Positions 61,001 through 64,000 of a stretch of 64,000 nucleotides of DNA are shown here, in pieces. Made by a program: the position numbers and the translations under genes. The notes below the pieces were generated by a model, which saw nothing but the letters and a program-made list of their open reading frames with translations, had not been told where the DNA came from and did not search any database. The DNA is from Mytilus trossulus (Eukaryota > Mollusca > Bivalvia > Mytilida > Mytilidae): assembly GCF_036588685.1 (NCBI RefSeq), contig NC_086383.1:58169448-58233447 (forward strand), read 5' to 3'. Positions within the stretch are counted from its first letter, which is position 1; the number at the start of each line of letters is the position of its first letter.

Positions 61001-63836
61001 ACACACTGTACTTAAGTCTGAACAACAAGTAGGATCACATGTTGCTAAGTATTTTTTACCTTTCTTCGTCTTTTTGTTCGTCTTATCAGAGTCACCACCT
61101 TGTTCAGTTCTGTCTCTAAAAATGCAATATAAAGAACATATATAAAACATGCATGTTTATTATATTTTCTTGTAAAAATGTAATTTCAAAATGAAACTTG
61201 GAAAAGTGAATGACCCTGTCATTTAACAACTAGAGGCTCTAAAGAGCCTGTGTCGCTCACCTTGGTATATGTGAATATTCAACAAAGGACACAGATGGAT
61301 TCGTGACAAAATTGTGTTTTGGTGATGGTGATGTGCTTGTAGATCTAACTTTACTGAACATTCTTGCTGCGTACATATATCACCATCTATAATGATTGGC
61401 CCAGTAGTTTCAGTTGAAAGTGTTAGTAAAAATTTACAAATTTTATCAAAATTGTTAAAAATTGACTATCGATTTGTCTGAAATTTTCAGAGCAGATAGA
61501 TCTTGACATGATAAACAATTTAACCCCATGTCAGTTTTGCTCTTATTGCTTTTGTTTTTGAGTTATAAGCCAAAAACTGCATTTTACCCCATGTTCTATT
61601 TTTAGCCATGGCCGCCATCTTGGTTGGTTTGACGGGTCAACGGACACAATTTTTAAACAAGATACCCCAATGATGATTGTGGCCAAGTTTCGTTAAATTT
61701 GTCCCAGTAGTTTCAGAGGAGAAGATTTTTGTAAAAGATTAATAAGATTTACGAAAAATGGTTAAAAATTTACTATAAAGGGCAATAACTCCTAAAGGGG
61801 TCATTTGACCATTTCGGTCATGTTGACTTATTTGTAAATCTTATTTTGCTGAACATTATTGCTGTTTACAGTTTATCTCTATCTATAATATTATTCAAGA
61901 TAATAACCAAAAACAGCAAAATTTCCTTAAAATTACCAATTTAGGGGTAGCAACCCAACAACAGGTTGTTCGATTCATCTGAAATTTTTCAGAGCAGATA
62001 GAAATTGACCTTATAAACAATTTTACCCCTGTTAGAATTGCTCTAAATGCTTTGGTTTTTGAGTTATAAGCCAAAAACTGCAATTTACCCCTATGTTCTA
62101 TTTTTAGCCATGGCGGCCATCTTGGTTGGTTGACCGGGTCACCGGACACAATTTTTAAACAAGATACCCCAATGATGATTGTGGCCAAGTTTGGTTTAAT
62201 TTGGCCCAGTAGTTTCAGAGGAGAAGATTTTTGTAAAAGTTAACGACGACGACGGACGACGACGACGGACGACGACGACGGACGACGCCGGACGCAAAGT
62301 GATGAGAAAAGCTCACTTGGCCCTTTGGGCCAGGTGAGCTAAAAACAACATATACAAAAGATGTTAGTGACACGCGTGTGATTGATGTGTTGTACATATG
62401 TAAGTCAAATACATGTTCTCTATTGTAACCTACTGATTTAAATAACACACATGTTCGTTGACATATAATCCGATATGAGAGACACTCGCATTACTTTCAA
62501 TTTTTTTAAAAAGATAATATGGGTTCTTTGATGAGTTCGATAGTGCCACTACTGGTCGGCATGTTGTTCTATCATTAAATACCATTGAAAATTTCATTTT
62601 CTGGAAACTGACTGTCGATAAAAATTTTAGTTTTTCGGATTACTAAAATTGTTCTGTTTTCATGCATCAATAACCTAAGCCTTTTTCGCTACGTTTTTTT
62701 TAAATTGACTGTTTTGTCCTTTCAACTGTTTTTATTCGAGTGCCACTGATGAGTCTGATGTAGACACAAAAAAAATACCATAGTACAAGCTTTGTATCTT
62801 TCATGGGGCTCAAACTTGATAATTACATTACTTACTTTTTCGGCTGAACATGTTCTTGTTGTTTAGTCTCTGTTGATGATTTTCTTGTTGTCGGTTTCTT
62901 TTCTACCTCTGAAAGAAATATTCCTCATAAAATTTTCGGAGCGAATCCATTGTTGCTTATCTACAATCATGAGTTTGTTAAATTTTGCTGAAATTCGAAA
63001 TTGTTTATTCCTAACTGCCAATGTGTAGATGCCATCGAGGAAACCATGCTATAGCTTCACTCTTGGTTTAGAGATATAAAACAAGGTTTAATCCACCATT
63101 TTCTACATTTGAAAATGCCTGTACCAAGTCAGTAATATGACAGTTCTTGTCCATTCATTTGCTGTGTTTTATCATTGATTCTGCCATTTGATAAGGGACT
63201 TTCCGTTTTGAAATTTCCTCGGAGTTCAGTATTTTTGAGTTTTACTTTTTCTTCACAATCAATGACAAAAGTGATAAGGTTTATATAATCTTGAAAGAAA
63301 ACTGTTAGCCTTTTCGCATCTAAATATACAGGGGCTGCATCTTGAACTTGAATCTTGTCTTTTAGAGCATCTATATTTTAAAATTAGCCAACTGTCATTG
63401 CTTAAATCTATGACATTTGGACTCACGTAGATAGTTGACTCAATTACAAAGATGCCACATTTCCGAATATTTATGTTCAGTCAGATTTGCTTGTAATTTG
63501 CGATTATCGTTTGTTGCTGTTTGACGTTCATTTTTTTTATCTGTTGTTATATAAATAAAACCGTTCATTTATTCTTTTGAATTGGTATTTCATTTTGTCA
63601 TGCCGGTGCTTTTTATAACACACTATAGATTACAAATTGATGAAACTTGTTGAACTACTATAGTGACCTGCCACTGGTCACATGTGATTTGTTCACATTA
63701 CGGAAAATAACAGTTTTGAAAACACACTGTACTTAAGTCTGAACAACAAGTAGGATCACATGTTGCTAAGTATTTTTTACCTTTCTTCGTCTTTTTGTTC
63801 GTCTTATCAGAGTCACCACCTTGTTCAGTTCTGTCT
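55033..63836 (-). CDS. Array of alternating duplicated mini-exons, upstream part of the TcmP-like gene
   Basis: Five copies of a 56-bp exon (63781-63836, 61060-61115, 59445-59500, 57218-57273, 55033-55088) alternate with four copies of a 73-bp exon (62836-62908, 60115-60187, 57810-57882, 55973-56045). All have acceptor AG and donor GT. The 56-bp exon enters in phase 2 and leaves in phase 1; the 73-bp exon does the reverse, so they chain without limit. One pair adds 43 residues: 'DKTEQGGDSDKTDKKAKK' then 'DEERKPTARKLSTETRQQEH' and 'DQLNK'. The product is hydrophilic, rich in Lys, Asp, Glu, Thr and probably disordered; it resembles a charged linker or nuclear tail. The last 56-bp exon joins in phase to the TcmP exon. 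The 5' end lies beyond the window. Whether all copies are spliced in is unknown. Confidence 0.75.
58159..58663 (-). mobile_element. 5'-truncated LINE insertion with 12-bp target duplication
   Basis: The word gatttatcattt flanks the segment on both sides (58147-58158 and 58664-58675), splitting a copy of repeat R3. On the minus strand the first part reads 'LLSGSELISDEENENIFK' and 'VVQRFILETGRFGP' to a TAA at 58512-58514, like the C-terminal tail of a LINE reverse-transcriptase protein, followed by a 3' untranslated part ending in 'gaaataaaatattgttcaaa'. It is an intronic insertion. Confidence 0.65.
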
Positions 63837-64000
63837 CTAAAAATGCAATATAAAGAACATATATAAAACATGCATGTTTATTATATTTTCTTGTAAAAAT
63901 GTAATTTCAAAATGAAACTTGGAAAAGTGAATGACCCTGTCATTTAACAACTAGAGGCTCTAAAGAGCCTGTGTCGCTCACCTTGGTATATGTGAATATT
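59680..64000. repeat. Tandem segmental duplication, offset 2721 bp
   Basis: Sequence from about 62400 to the window end repeats that from about 59680 to 61280 almost without change (a single difference seen, a/g at the 60889 and 63602 counterparts). It includes one 73-bp exon, one 56-bp exon and the beginning of the R4 insertion. Confidence 0.88.
61230..62342 (+). repeat. Repeat R4 inserted in the mini-exon array
   Basis: The unit at 59445-61060 preserves the uninterrupted site (atttaacaaaaacaacata near 59572-59592), where this copy has 'atttaacaa', then R4, then 'aaacaacata'. The block with 'catggcggccatcttggttg' occurs twice in it, about 500 bases apart. Confidence 0.75.

Noticed and set aside
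61895-62448. Minus-strand frames of 97 and 77 codons
   Set aside because: They run across repeat R4 and its hairpin end.

Overview
The window is eukaryotic nuclear DNA, AT-rich, with GT-AG introns and many dispersed repeat families. Several of these families resemble ones I recall from bivalve molluscs, and a mussel such as Mytilus is my best guess, made from memory rather than a search. Long continuous frames are rare, so the genes were found by joining short exons whose splice sites and phases agree.

Layout: (1) 1945-6462 (+) is a complete five-exon gene for a 178-residue secreted BRICHOS-domain protein. (2) 6.5-19 kb is intergenic: dispersed repeats, an 82-bp minisatellite at 12.86-14.05 kb, a 30-bp tandem array and MITE-like inverted-repeat elements. 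(3) 19.03-24.25 kb (+) holds a broken gene of the GMC oxidoreductase (choline-dehydrogenase-like) family. (4) 26.0-41.4 kb is a nest of mobile elements. Two nearly identical Penelope-like retroelements lie head to head, one 5'-truncated on the minus strand and one long on the plus strand. The truncated copy is split by a 10,576-bp DNA transposon (27776-38351) with a TTAA target duplication and matching termini. That transposon carries two convergent spliced genes: a THAP-DDE transposase of Kolobok type (769 codons on the minus strand) and a 184-residue protein on the plus strand built around the zinc-binding 'ballast' domain known from the C terminus of P2X7 receptors. (5) 46.66 to beyond 64 kb (-) is one gene whose 5' end is outside the window. 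Its terminal exon encodes a TcmP-like domain (three-Cys-motif partner protein, a family I know from bacteria). Upstream of it is a tandem array of two alternating phase-matched mini-exons, 56 and 73 bp, encoding a charged 43-residue repeat. Its introns and surroundings hold a Tc1-like transposase relic, a truncated LINE with a 12-bp target duplication and other repeats.

The strongest biological story is the two-gene transposon. The paralogous retroelement copy in the same window preserves its empty target site, so both boundaries are defined without outside data. The second story is the fusion of a bacterial-type TcmP domain to a still-growing array of duplicated mini-exons. All family names are from memory of motifs; no database search was run.
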